Shown here one piece after another: positions 34,848 through 46,913 of a DNA stretch of 64,000 nucleotides (the stretch's first letter is position 1; the number at the start of each line of letters is the position of its first letter). The notes under the pieces were generated by a model. That model was given only the letters and a program-made list of their open reading frames with translations. It was not told the DNA's origin and searched no databases. Origin of the DNA: Tetradesmus obliquus (lineage: Eukaryota > Chlorophyta > Chlorophyceae > Sphaeropleales > Scenedesmaceae); the NCBI GenBank assembly GCA_030272155.1, contig CP126205.1, positions 4,266,501 to 4,330,500 of the forward strand, read 5' to 3'. A program made the translations under genes and the position numbers.

Positions 34848-36678
34848 ATGGCCAGCAGCAGCAGCAGCGGCAGCAGCAGCAGCAGCAGTACTGCTGCCCT
34901 GAGCGCAGCCAGGCAGCTGAGCAGCCTATGGAAGTCACGCCAGGCCGCCAAGCTGCTGAGGGCGCCGCCACCCGCTGTGCTGACCGGCGCAGCCAAGCAG
35001 ACAGTGCAGGAGAGCACGCGCCTGCTGGAGCTGCTTACAGCAGCGTTGGACACAAAGTCTCTTGCAGCAGATGCGGAGCAGACACTGCAGAGCCTGTTTC
35101 AGCAGACTGATTTCGTGCCGCTTGTGGCATCCCTGGCTGCCTGGCTGCAGCAGCTGCCAGATCTGTCTGCAGTGACAAGCGACCGAGCACGGCCGCTGCC
35201 CTGATGTGGGTGGGCTGTGTGCAGTGCTTCATGCAGTGCTACAACCTACTGGCGGACTGCAGGCCTACCCACAAGTTGTGTGAAGCAGTTGTTGAACAGC
35301 TGGCGTCAGTGCTGGACGCTGCAGGTGCGCTGCAGGGCAGGCACTGCGCAGCCGGCCCACAGGAGCCTGCAGCAGCATGGCTGCTTGATGTGGAGTCCAT
35401 GTAAAGATGGACAGTCTAGCATGAAAAATGCAAAGCTGCGCACCTTCAAGCATTGCTTGCCCAGGAGACCCGCCGCCCTACGTCCCCCAGTGCTCCAAGT
35501 GGGCTGTCCACGCAAGCACTGCTGTCCAGCATCATAGGCATGTGATGAAATGCAACTTGCAGTCATCCATGGGCCATGGGTGATCCGTACCCGCCGCAGC
35601 TGCATACAGCACCGTTCACACCACCATTGGTAGCAACTGCGACATTTTGCTTGGCATCTGCACACCGATCGCTCACCGCGTGCAGGGCATGGTTGACGTG
35701 TGCAGAGAATGCTGCTAACCCTACTGCTGCTGCTGCTGTGCAGGCCTGCTTGACAGTTGGCCTCAGATCAGGGTGACGCCCCTGGCCCCTGAGCAGCAGC
35801 GGCAGCGGCAGCAGCAGCAGCAGCTAGTGCTGCAAACACACAACTGGCTGCCGGCATTGCTTGTTCTCTCTGTACAGGCTCATAGCTGGTTCTTCTGGGG
35901 GCAGGCGCTGCGCAGCAGGCCCGCGCTGCTGGCCCCGCTGATGCTGCGCACTGCTCAGCCGCTGCTGCAGCAGGTGCAGCACTGCTCAGCCGCTGCTGCA
36001 GCAGGTGCAGCACTGCTCAGCCGCTGCTGCAGCAGGTGCAGCACTGCTCAGCCGCTGCTGCAGCAGGTGCAGCACTGCCTGGCGCTGGCACTGGCTGATG
36101 ACGGTGGCGGCAGCAGCATCAGCAGCAGCCTCAGCGCGCTGTTTGGTCCTGGTGGCGCAGACAGCAATGCGTGTGACGCTGTGGCCCAAGCGCTGGTCCT
36201 TCAGCAAGCTGTGCTGAGTGGTGTGCTGGATGTCTGGAGGCTGCCTGGCTCAAGCGAGGCAGCAGCAGGTGTACTGCTCGGCGACAATGTAGCAACGGCA
36301 GCGTTGCAGCAGCTGCTGGCTGCATGCACGCTGCTGCACAAGCAAGCTGAGCTGCAGCCGCCGCCTCACACACAGCTGCCGCCAGGTACGTTTGTGCGGC
36401 CGCCGCCGCCCGGCGGGCCGCCACGCCTTGCTGAGTCGCTGCGCCACCTGATGCCGGGAGGCAGCCATGCATCAGCGTACGCGGCAGCTGTGGAGACGAA
36501 CACTGCCTCTTTGTTTGCATTCATGCCAGCGCCACAGTCGCAGCTCGGTTACGCTGGCCGGCACACGTGGAAGCTCTCGAGCATGGCCGCTGATGCAGCT
36601 ACGCTGCTGCTTGCGCACAGCAGTGCTCGCTGCCGTGAGCATGCAGCTGCTGCTGCAGCAGCAGCTGTGCAGGGGCTG

Positions 36679-36722
<44 letters not shown>

Positions 36723-38270
36723 TGTGCAGGGGCTGCCAGCAGCGGGGCATGTGCAGCTGGCTGTGGAGCTGGTGCTGCTGGCAGCACACCTGGTGCCGCT
36801 TCACCAAGACTTCCATCCGCTGCTCAACAGCAGCGACGCGCTGCTGCAGCAGCTGCTGCGCGAGATTGACTGCCTGCAGCTGAGCAGCAGCAACCTGCAG
36901 CAGCTGCTGCAGCGGCCTGCACAGGAGGGGGGTGCGCCGCCGCTGCTGCTGCTGGCGCTGGCGGCACCTGTGCAGGCTGTGGGTAGTCGGTGGCAGCCAC
37001 TTGACAGTAACAGCTGGAGTGCAGGCGATCAGCTCATGGCGCTGAGAGTAGCAGTGGACAGCGCAGGCTGCAGGCTGGGCGCAGGTGGGATGTGTGGCTG
37101 CTGTATACAAGGAGTTTGCAGAGTTGTTGAGCATGTAGAGCATATGGATGTTTGCATCCGCAGCTGCTGTGTTGCGCTGGCACTTGGGTGATGAAGTGTG
37201 GAGAGGCACTCGACAATGCTGGGTAAAACAGGGCCCTCAGGGTGTTGCTGCTCCAATGATCTCTGCTGTGTTCCACTATGTGCTTGTTCAGGGCCTTGGG
37301 AAGCAAACAGAACCTCGGACAGGTGGCGCTAAACAGTGTTTGTTGTGTGGTGGTGTGGCAGCCTGCCACAGCTGCTACGGCAGTTTTACGATTGCTTTGC
37401 AGTAATGCAATGTTAGCTGTGAGTGCTACAACAAGTGGCCAGCACTTGCACATCCATACTTGGGCCCTGGCTACAAGCAACCCTGGCAAGGCCCACACCT
37501 GTGTGCTGCGTTGTGCTGCTGTGCAGGGGAGGCGCTCGGTCTCATCGAATGTGCAGGGGAGGCGCTCGGTCTCATCAAATGTGCAGGGGAGGCGCTCGGT
37601 CTCATCGAATGTGCAGGGGAGGCGCTCGGTCTCATCGAATGTGCAGGGGAGGCGCTCGGTCTCATCGAATGTGCAGGGGAGGCGCTCGGTCTCATCGAAT
37701 GCTGCGTGCGCAGCCCACACTTGAAGGCAGCCGACATGCTGCTAGCTGGGCAGCAGCTGCAGCAGGCCTGCAGCAGCAAGGCCCTGGCAGCAGCACTGCA
37801 GGACCCAGCAGCTGTGCCTGCCTTCGCGTCTGCGCTGGCCAGTTTCACCAAGCGCGGGGCAGCGCTGGTCAGAGCAGCTGCGGCAGTACCTGCACAGGCC
37901 ACAGAGCAAGACGGGGCAGGTTCAAATGAGCCCCATGAAGCAGCAGCAGCAGCAGCAACAGCAAGCCATTCAAGCCAGGCAAGTGCTGCTTCTGGCGTGC
38001 AGGCAGATGCGGGCGCAACACATGCGACAGAGCAATCCGACACAAGTGCTGATGCTCTGAAAGACGCTGCTGGGCTGCTGCTGGACTCAGCGGCAGGCAG
38101 CTGTGAGGCTGCTGCTGCTGCTGCTGCTGCCTGCTTCCCTGCTGCTGCACCTGCCCTGCTGGGGTACGTCTGTTGCGTAGCGCGCAGCATGCAGCAAGCC
38201 ACAGAGGGGTGGAGGCAGCAGCCACAGCACCAAGCTGGCAGTGCGCAGCAGTGCAGTGCGAAAGCTGGAT

Positions 38271-38306
<36 letters not shown>

Positions 38307-38721
38307 GCAGCCTTACCAGCCAGAACAGGGCGAGTGCTGCGCTGCTGGCTGTGCTGGCAGCCAGGTCTGTGGTGGTGCTGGCAGATGCAATGGAGGCAGC
38401 AGCAGCGGCAGCAGGCAGCACGCCAGCGGAGCTGTATGCAAGGTGAGTTGCTTCAGTTTCCGCAGCAGTCAATCTTTGCAGTGCAGGACACGCACGGTCG
38501 CTGCATGTGCAGATCAAACCTATGTGAGCTGCACTGGTGTGCATGTAGAGCACGCTGCTCAGCGGCTTGCCTGTTGCCTGCAGGTGTGCCGCAAGCCGGC
38601 CGTGTCTCTTCGAGAGCTGGTACGGCGCTAGCAGCAGCAGCAGCAGCAGCAGCAGCGGGAGCCGCCGGGTGCCGCTGCCAGCCCCTGAGCAGCCGGGTGC
38701 AAGCGATGAAGCCTGGAGTGC

Positions 38722-38761
<40 letters not shown>

Positions 38762-39511
38762 CGGCAGCGGCGATGGAGGCACTGGCAGGTGGCTCCGCTG
38801 GCGCTGGTGCAGGTGCTGCACCCGCTGCTGCTGCAGCTGGGCCTGGCTGGGCCTGAGGGCTTCAGCTGCCAGGCCATGGCAGTTTCAGATGCAGCAGACA
38901 GTCCTGTCGTCACTAGTGAAGCCAGTGCTGCTGGAAACACGAGCAGCAGCGGCAGCAGCGCAGTGCCACCTGCCACCACGGCAACAGCAGGGGCAGATGC
39001 AGCAGGCAGCGGAGAAAGTGCTGCGGATGCTGGCAGCAGCGGCTCAGCAGTGCCAGGCACGACCAGGTGGGGCTACCTGCTGCCGCAGCTGCAGCAGAGC
39101 AGGGCCTGGGATGAGGCAGCAGCAGCCTTCGACAGCAGCTGGCCTGGTGTGCTCAGGAGGACTGCTGTTGGTGCGCAGCCGCCAAGATACATAAACGCGT
39201 GCAGTGACAGCGGCAGCGGAACTAATGCAAGCGATGCAGGCACTTCTCAGGAGCAGGCAGTGGACATTGATCAGCTGCGTGCAGATGCGCTGCAGCTGTG
39301 CCGGGCGCTGGTGGCTGCTGCGCCGCTGCCGCTGGTGTGCAACAACCCGTGCTGTGAGAACCTGGAGGGAGCCAGTGACGCAGCAGTGGCCAGCAAGGCA
39401 TGTGCTGGCTGCCGCTGTCGCTACTGCAGCGCAGCCTGCCAGGCAGCTGACTGGCGGCGGCACAGGAAGGGCTGCAAGGCCATGGCGTCAGCAGGGCTGG
39501 TGTGCGGGTGA
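34848..39511 (+). CDS. large MYND zinc-finger protein, paralogue 1, 4 exons
   Basis: Exons 34848-35324, 35744-37084, 37527-38442 and 38584-39511 give about 1220 residues. The first exon needs one frame change near 35165-35195: it stops after SDRARPLP, while the overlapping frame continues CFMQCYNLLADC as the paralogue does. The body is Ala/Leu/Gln-rich and helical. The C terminus is a complete MYND finger, VCNNPCCENLEG, then KACAGCRCRYCSAACQ and DWRRHRKGC, with all Cys and the His in place. MYND fingers bind proline-rich peptides or act beside SET domains. No SET domain is visible, so this belongs to the algal MYND-only group of unknown role. It carries a 31-bp and a 30-bp tandem repeat in coding sequence. 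A paralogue follows in tandem at 40382. Confidence 0.75.
35949..36072 (+). repeat. 31-bp tandem repeat, four exact units, inside MYND1 exon 2
   Basis: The unit begins CACTGCTCAGCC and ends CAGGTGCAG. The length is not a multiple of three, so successive units are read in different frames (QPLLQQVQH, then SAAAAAGAA, then LLSRCCSRC), and the fourth unit is back in the first frame. Three added units are 93 bases, which keeps the reading frame open. Confidence 0.92.
37521..37700 (+). repeat. 30-bp repeat, six units, carrying the MYND1 exon 3 acceptor
   Basis: Each unit is GTGCAGGGGAGGCGCTCGGT followed by CTCATCGAAT, with one base change in the second copy. Every unit holds a possible TGCAG acceptor followed by codons for EALGLIE. 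The true exon may start at any of six sites, all in frame. The following sequence CCVRSPHLKAADML matches the paralogue. Confidence 0.92.
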
Positions 39512-40381
39512 TGTTGGTTGTAGCGCTATGTGGCACAAGGCGTCTGGCGCCTACAGCAGCAGCACATACATCAACTCCCTCATTCTGGATAAGGGCAGGA
39601 CTGGTACCGTTTGGGCCATACCAACGCCGTCATCGGCCCTACGCAGGCAGCGGCATTGTGCACTATAACAATGTCAGCAGGGAGAGTGGCAGTAACCTGT
39701 ATGTGGCAGCAACAACAGCAGCAGGAGCAGCAGGAAGGCGTGTTGTCCAAGGTTATTGCTGCATGCAGGGTGCTGGGCATGTCAGCAGCAGCCATGGACC
39801 AACTGGGACTGCAGTGCATAGTACTAATGGTGTAAAGCGTGGGGTTTTGCCAGCTTTGACAGTCCCTTTTACTATTGTGTAACACTGCCAGGCCAGTGAG
39901 CAGAGGCCTAGGCCTCTGCTCTCCCTGAAGGCCTTCAGGGCCTGCTTTTGCGTGTAGGCCAGATGGAGGCGCTACATGACGTGCTGCTCCCACGCGGTCA
40001 CAACAGTGATGTATATGGCTGGAATCTTGGCAATATCAGCGTGCTTGCTGGTGTGTAGGGTGCCAGATATGCTGCTGCTGCCCCGTCCTGACGGTTGATC
40101 CTTCGAGTAAACCGCACAGTCAATGTCATGCAGACACGCAGCCTTGCCGCAGTCAATCCCTCTGGCATTTGGCATTCGTACCATAGCTTTGGCTCTTGGC
40201 AGCTTATGGTTGGATCAGTGTTATAGTGGCTCGTCACACTCGTGCTGTAGCCCGGCAACTGTGTGCAAGGGCCTGCACTCTCGTCTTACGATACGGCTTC
40301 ACTAGTGACGAGCAGCAGCAGCAGCAGCGATACGGCTGAGTAAGAAAGGATCTAATCCGTTGAACTGTCGCACGGCACGGA
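39512..40381. other. spacer between MYND paralogues
   Basis: This is the 3' region of paralogue 1 and promoter of paralogue 2. TGTAA motifs, the usual green-algal polyadenylation signal, occur near 39832 and 39879. An inverted AGGCCTTCAGGGCCTG-like stretch with CAGAGGCCTAGGCCTCTG lies at 39900-39945. No other gene is seen. Confidence 0.5.
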
Positions 40382-40901
40382 ATGGCGAGCCGGAATGCAG
40401 CACGCAGCAGCAGCACTAGCAGCAGCAGCGGGACGAACTCACCAACTCAGCAAGCTCTTGAAGCAGCGAGGCAGCTGCAAGCCATGTGGACAGGCCACAG
40501 CCAATCTTCAATCCAACGGCTGCTGCTGCTGCTGCAGCCACCACCGGCTGTCTGTAGCGGCACATTGCAAGACGCTGTCTGCAGCAGCACGCAGCTGTTA
40601 GGTGCAGTTTGTGCGGGACTGGAGTCAGGAGCAGCCCAGAACAGTCTGAATATGGCCACATCAATGGTCAGCAGCATCATGGATAACTCCGTGCTCAAGA
40701 CAGTAGCAGGCCTAACAGTGTGGCTGCAGCAGCGGCCAGCGCTGACCACCCAAGCGCACAGCAGCAGCGGGCCCTACTTTGAGCTGTGGTTCATCTGCCT
40801 TCGCTGCATCTTGGCTACAGCAGATGTTTGCAGCAAGTGCGAGGCTTTGGCGCGTGTCAGGCATGCAACGGAGCTGGCGAGTGTGCTGTATTATGCAGGT
40901 A

Positions 40902-40942
<41 letters not shown>

Positions 40943-41245
40943 TTGGACAAGATGTATGCAGGCTGCACTCTATGCCGCATTGTGCATGCTGACCTGCAGA
41001 CATCCTGTGGCTGTCACTGGCAAGCGTGCTGATTTGTGGCGTGGATTGATTGACAGCAGCGCTCCACAAGCAACATCCTTGCACATTGGCAGTAGGCATC
41101 TACAGCACGTCAGGCAACCACGGCTATGCAAACCATATGCACTACGGCCAGAACCAGCTGGAACCATGAGATTGTTACATATTTGTATTATTTTTGTGCA
41201 GACCTCCTGGACAGCTTGCCGGAGCTACTGGTGCCTGATGGCATC

Positions 41246-41277
<32 letters not shown>

Positions 41278-44200
41278 GCAGCAGGGCGATCAGTGGGCAG
41301 CCGTCATGTCGGTTGCACACGTGCAGTGCCGTCTGTGGCAGCTGTGGGAGTCAGTGCTGCCTGCAGCACCGGCACGGCTGACATCGCTGCTGCTGCTGCT
41401 GAGCTTGCATGTCATGCCAAAAGTGAGGCAGAGCATGCAGCTGGCATTCAGCAGCAGCAGCAGCAGCAATCCTCTTTGCTCCGGCACAGGCCGCAACCTA
41501 GCTGCGTTGCAGGCAGCTTTGCTGCAGACCGTGCTGGCCATGCAAGGGCCACACGTGCAGCGGCTGCTGTCACAAGCTGAAGAGGATTGTCTGGACAGCT
41601 TTCTAGCTCAAGCGGGCCTGGGGCGACCAGCGCAGGCGCAGCTGATCGCTGTGTGTCACTTGCTGCAGCAGCAGCAGCAGCAGCGGCGGCAGCAAAGTGC
41701 AGCAGCAGGCGGCATTCCTGCCTTCCACGAGTCGCTGCTGCATCTACTGCCAGGCGGCAGCCTGGCCTACTGCAATGCACTGGCAGCAGACAGGACTGGC
41801 AGCAGTGGTGGGCTGCAGGGACCTCTGCCAGCTGCTGCTTCCACAGACACTGCTGCTGCTGCTGCTGCTGCTGCCAGCCACCTGGAGCATGTGGTTGCTT
41901 GGGGCATTGCTGCTGCGAGGCTGCTGTGCATGCACATTGAGCGGTGGCAAGGAATTGAGAGCGATGATGAAGCGGCAGCAGCAGCAGCTGTTGAAAGCCG
42001 TCAGGGGCCAGAGCTGCTGGCAGGCATGGCTCCTGCTGACTGCCTGCAGCTGGCAGTGGAGCTGCAGCTGCTGGCGCAAGCCTTGTTGCAGCAGCAGCAG
42101 CAGCAGCAGGATGCAGAGCCGTTCAAGATGCGGGTGCTGCTGCTGTTAACTAGCAACCAGCTGCTGCTGCAGCTGCTGCACCGCTGCTCAGCAGTGCCTG
42201 AGCACAGCGAGGACCTGCGGCAGCTGTTTGCAGAGCAAGATGCGATGCTGCTGCTGCTGCGCGCGCTGGCTGCGCCAGTGCAGCCTACGTTTTGTGATGC
42301 TGCGATGCGCTGCGGCTGGCTGGCAGCTGGTGGTCTCCGGGTGACCAGCTGCTGGCAGTGCAAAAAGTGCAGCGCATTGTGCCACAAGGTGAGATTGATG
42401 TGTTACTGACATGTTAGTGACACACTGTCATCAGTTTAAAACAGGTGACCATCTGCTGGCACTGCAGAGGGTGTAGCAGAGCTTGACAACAGCAGGAGCC
42501 ACACTGATATCCGTATAACAGTGTTACATGATGGTAACATGTTGATGACGTAGAGTTAGGTACACCAGGTTGAGACAAGCGTGCTGCAGAGGCGTGATAG
42601 TGGTGTTTTGGTGACAAGCTGCCATGTGCCAAAAACAATCTCGGGTTGGTGAACGCGAGGCATGTGGAGGAGGCACTAGCTCTTGTTGTGATGCGCTGCC
42701 ATGCTGCGTGCCAAGGAATCAGCAGCAGCAAGTTTGCTGCCCAACATAGACATGCCACAATCCTAGCAGATGACAAGTCTTCTGCAATAAGCGTACCTAA
42801 ACATTTGCCAAAAATTGTTTTTTCAGCAGATCTATGCAGCGTTCGAGCACCAGGAACAGCACGGACGATGGACAGCACAGCGCCAGTTGACACCCTGGTG
42901 TGCAATCAGCGCCGCATTACAGCCCAGACGCATTTTGCGTGATGTTTGCAGGCACCGCGCAAGCAGCACACCACGCAACCTGCGCCAGCTGTGCGGTGTG
43001 CCTCCTATGCTGGAGTTCTCTGATGTCTGCTGCTGCTGCTGCTCCTGCTGTTGCTGCTGCCGCGTCTTTCCTGTTTTGCCACAGGCTCGCCAGCTGCCAC
43101 AGCAGCGGTTGCTGGCCTGATTGAGAGCTGCGTGCGCAGCCCACACTTCATTGTATCAGACATGCTTGCAGCAGCACAGGTGCTGCGCACTTGCGGGCCT
43201 TCGGCAGCTGACTACAAAACATGCCTGTCAGACAAGGCTGCAGCTGCTGCACTGGCATGCGCGCTAGCCAGTGTGGTGAAGTGCGCTGCTGCGTGCATCA
43301 AGGCAGCAGGCGCAGCGCAGGCGGCGGCTGGTGCTCTGCCTGCTGCAGGCACGGATGAGCATGCAGCCTACTGCTTCCCAGCTGTATTGCCTGATGTTCA
43401 GGCACTGCTCGCCAGCCTCATTGGACTGGAAGCTTCTACGCAGGGAGTAGACGTAGCTCAGCAACTTGGCGGTACAGGCATTGCCGCTGCTGCTGTTGCT
43501 GCTGCTGCTGCTAACCGCGCACTGGAAGCCACCGGGGACTCCCACAGATCATTGGAGGATGTGTACTGCCAGCTGCAGCAGCACAAGGCCGGCTTGATGC
43601 TGCTGGCTGTGCTGCTGGCCAGGTCGCTGGTGGTGCTGGCAGATGCAATGGAGGCAGCAGCAGCGGCAGCAGGCAGCACAGCAGCACAGCTGTTTGCCAG
43701 GTGGGTTGACGTCGTCCTTTGTGGGCCAACAAAAGAGGCCACAAGCGGTGAAAGCGGTGAAAGCGGTGATGGATACTTTGATGATGATGATGATGGTGAA
43801 GCGGTGAAAGCCACGTGCAGATGCCAATGCTCGTGTCCTGACTGCTTCGGTTGGGAGAGTCTCTGCTGCCGACTGTTGCATCTGCACCAGGCGCCGGCAG
43901 CGCCCGTTCAACCTTGCTGCAACCAGCAACAGCACGCAGCATGCTCTGTATACTGCGGCCTCGGCGGTACTGTACCCTTGGCGGTAGTGCAGGCTCATCA
44001 TGTGCCTTGCATGCGTGTGTCACTTGTTGGCACCATGGCACAAATCATGGCTAACATAGCTGCAGGAATGTTTGCGGCGCTTCTTCAACGAGGCAGCAGC
44101 AACGAGGATTACATGTACTACATCGTGCAGTAGTATCTGCTGTCCCCTTGTCTGGGTAGTGAGTGCTCCATAGCCTTACCCATTGTTGAAACGTCTGCAA

Positions 44201-45006
44201 CCAGCATCAGCTGTCAACGTGCTCTGATGTGCTGGTGCCTCCCTCTTGTGTTGCAAACAACACGATTGCCCGACTGCAAGTGTCCATGCTGTGTGCTGTG
44301 TGCTGTGCTCGCATGGCTGCTCTGCAGGAGTGTGATTCTGAGGCCCTCATTTACACACGGCAGCAGCAGCGATGGCAAGCGCAGCTTTGCGAGGCTAGGC
44401 GTGACTGGTGCTGGCAGCGTGCCTGGGCAGTGGCAGCGATGGCAGCTGGGCAGCTTGCAGGGCTTCTCACTGCTGCATGCGCTGCTGCAGCTGCTGCTGA
44501 TGCCGCTGCCAGAGTGCAGCAGCAGCAGCAGCGCAACAGATGCTGCTGGCAGCAGCAATGCCGCGGCGGCTGGCAGCAGCAGCAGCAGCAGCAGCCTCAG
44601 GCAGCCCATGTGGGGCCACCTCCTGCAGCTGCAGCAGAACAGACGCTGGGCAGAAGCAGCAGCAGCTTTTGACAACAAGTGGCCTGACGCTTAAAATGCA
44701 GTCAACACCGCAGTGCAACAAGCAGCCAGCAGCAGCAGCAGAGGTGAGGCGCAAGTGGACATCAGCCAGCTGTATGCCGGTGCGCTGCAGCTGTGCAGGG
44801 CGCTGGTGGCTGCTGCACCGCTGCCGCTGGTGTGCAACAACCCCGGCTGTGAGAACCTGGAGGGAGCCAGTGAGGCAGCAGTTGCCAGCAAGGCGTGTGC
44901 TGGCTGCCGCTGCCGCTACTGCAGCGCAGCCTGCCAGGCAGCTGACTGGCGGCGGCACAGGAAGGGCTGCAAGGCCATGGCAGCAGCAGGGCTGGCATGC
45001 GGCTAA
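40382..45006 (+). CDS. MYND zinc-finger protein, paralogue 2, possibly decaying
   Basis: Exons 40382-40898, 41202-42388, 43085-43700 and 44328-45006 match paralogue 1 in order and phase. The opening is MASRNAARSSST with WLQQRP; the DLLDSLPELLVPDG exon follows; then GLIESCVRSPHFIVSDML; and a C-terminal MYND finger, VCNNPGCENLEG, KACAGCRCRYCSAACQ and DWRRHRKGC, almost identical to copy 1. Two defects are seen. A one-base frame change is needed near 42280-42310 (the frame giving SWWSPGDQLLAV is the one that matches paralogue 1). A TAA at 44692-44694 lies in frame just before the finger (after FDNKWPDA). Either the copy is a pseudogene with a preserved finger, or the region is spliced differently, or the assembly has errors. 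The spared finger argues against old decay. Confidence 0.65.
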
Positions 45007-45648
45007 GACTGGAAGGCTCAGCGGCTGTGAAATGGCATTTGCTTGGTGTTTGCTGCCAGCTGCATGGGCTGTGATGGCTTGCACGTTGTCATCAGGTGTT
45101 TGCAGTGGCGCTGCACAGCAGTGTCATGCCACTGGCATCATGCATATGCTATCGCATGCACTGCTGCAACAGTGCACCTGCACCGTCTGGCATGTGGACG
45201 TCTGGAATGTGGCTGCTGCAGTGCTTGGCTTGATGCACCTTACACTTATTAGATGCAAAAAAGTTGCATCTTCAAGATGCTGCTACTATAACACTGGTGT
45301 CAGATGTCATTCACAGTTTGTACTTGAGAGGTTAGGGTCCACAACTGCAAGATGCTGTGCATGTGTCGGCAGCCTTTGCTGCACAGTTCACATTGCTGTC
45401 CAGCATCATCATCGGAGAAAGTTTCCAGTACCACTGCTGCACGGTTCGTGCTGTTGCCCAACTTGAACAGAGTGCTCCCAGCCTTGTTTGCACTGCCTAC
45501 TGTACTGTTGCTTCAAACCTTCCGATCGTGTGCTGAAATACAACAACAGGAACGCTCGTGTGTCTCTTTGTCGCTACTTCTCCCTGCTGTCCAGTAGTAG
45601 CTCGCTGAGCGTGAGCCAGGCCAACGCAGCTAGGGCTAGCAAAGCAGC
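45007..45648. other. intergenic, no gene seen
   Basis: This is the 3' region of MYND2 and presumed promoter of EMC2. A small hairpin-like stretch AGATGCAAAAAAGTTGCATCT lies at 45251-45271. Nothing else is recognisable. Confidence 0.45.
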
Positions 45649-46871
45649 ATGAGCAGCGAAGACGTAGAAGAGGCGCGGCAGCTGCTGTTGCGATATGCAG
45701 GGTCCGAACGAGCAATGCCTACTTGCGATGAACTGCGGCAGTTCCTCAAAGCAGTGCGTATCTCGAGCAACAGAGCAGTAGTGCTGGGCAGGTTGGGTGC
45801 AGCTGCTGATCGGCATCATTCGCTTGCTGCAGAGTCGTGAAGCCAGAATAAGGAACCCAGAGGATGTAGCAAACTACGGATCGTTGGCGCTCAGACACTA
45901 CAAGAGCCAGCTGGCAGAAGAAGAGCGTGAGTACTGCTGATGCTACTGCTGCAAATGCTGACCCGATCAGCATCAACACCTGCCTCTACCAGCAACAAGA
46001 ACAGTGCAATCAGCCATTTGTGGACCCTGCCTGAGAGTTTTCAACACATGTATGCGGCTGCTGAGCATGACCATGATAGCTGCAGGCCCTAGGAATACCC
46101 CTTCAGCAGCTGGCGATGCGCCTGCCGCTGACGTCCCTGTGTTGTGCTCTGCAACCAAGCCAGCCCATCCAGCAACTAAAGACTGCCCACCTGCTGCTGC
46201 TGCTGCTGCTGCTGCTGCTTGGCGTCACCGCAGTGTGGCTGCTGCACGAGCAGGTGGGCATCGCGCTGATGGAGTGCGGCGCGCTGCAGCAGGCGCTGCC
46301 GCTGGTCAAGGCCGTGCTGCTCAAATTCCCAGGCAGCATACGTGCGCGGAGGCTGCAGGTAGGTGCTTTATCATCATATCAGCAGCAGCAGCGCAGCAGC
46401 AGCAGCAGCAGCAGGTCAAACGTCCGGTGCTGCTCAAGTCCCCCGGCAGCATATGCGCGCGGCGGCTGCAGGTGGGGCTCGTGGCCCTTTACGAATATGC
46501 ATTCGCTAGCAGCAGCAGCGGCAGCAGCAGTAGCAGCAGGTCAAGGGTCCAGGCTGCACCAGTAGATAGTATCACTCCCAGCAGTGCACAGCACGGCTGC
46601 ACCCGGCGATGTGCTGCTCTACTGCAGCTGACGTCACAGTAACACCGGCATTTCCGGCGACGGCAGTGCAGCAGCACCAGCAGCACGGGCACCCCAGGCA
46701 GTTGCATTGGTGTATCCACTGGCGGCAGCCGAGTGCAGACTGTACAGCTGTGTGACAGCTGGCGCAGCTGCTGTAGTTCGCGCTCCTGCAGTGCATTTGG
46801 ACGCTGACCTCTGGGGCGGGCGGAGTAGAACATGCATTGTCTGGGTCTGTGTTGCAATGGCACCTTGAACG

Positions 46872-46913
<42 letters not shown>

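Noticed and set aside
36660-36740. CAG arrays as a CRISPR-like repeat
   Set aside because: These are simple triplet runs inside coding sequence, with no spacer structure, in a eukaryotic genome.
37034-37720. Minus-strand open frame with TFDETERLPC repeated six times
   Set aside because: It is the antisense of the 30-bp repeat in MYND1 exon 3, whose plus-strand reading matches the paralogue.
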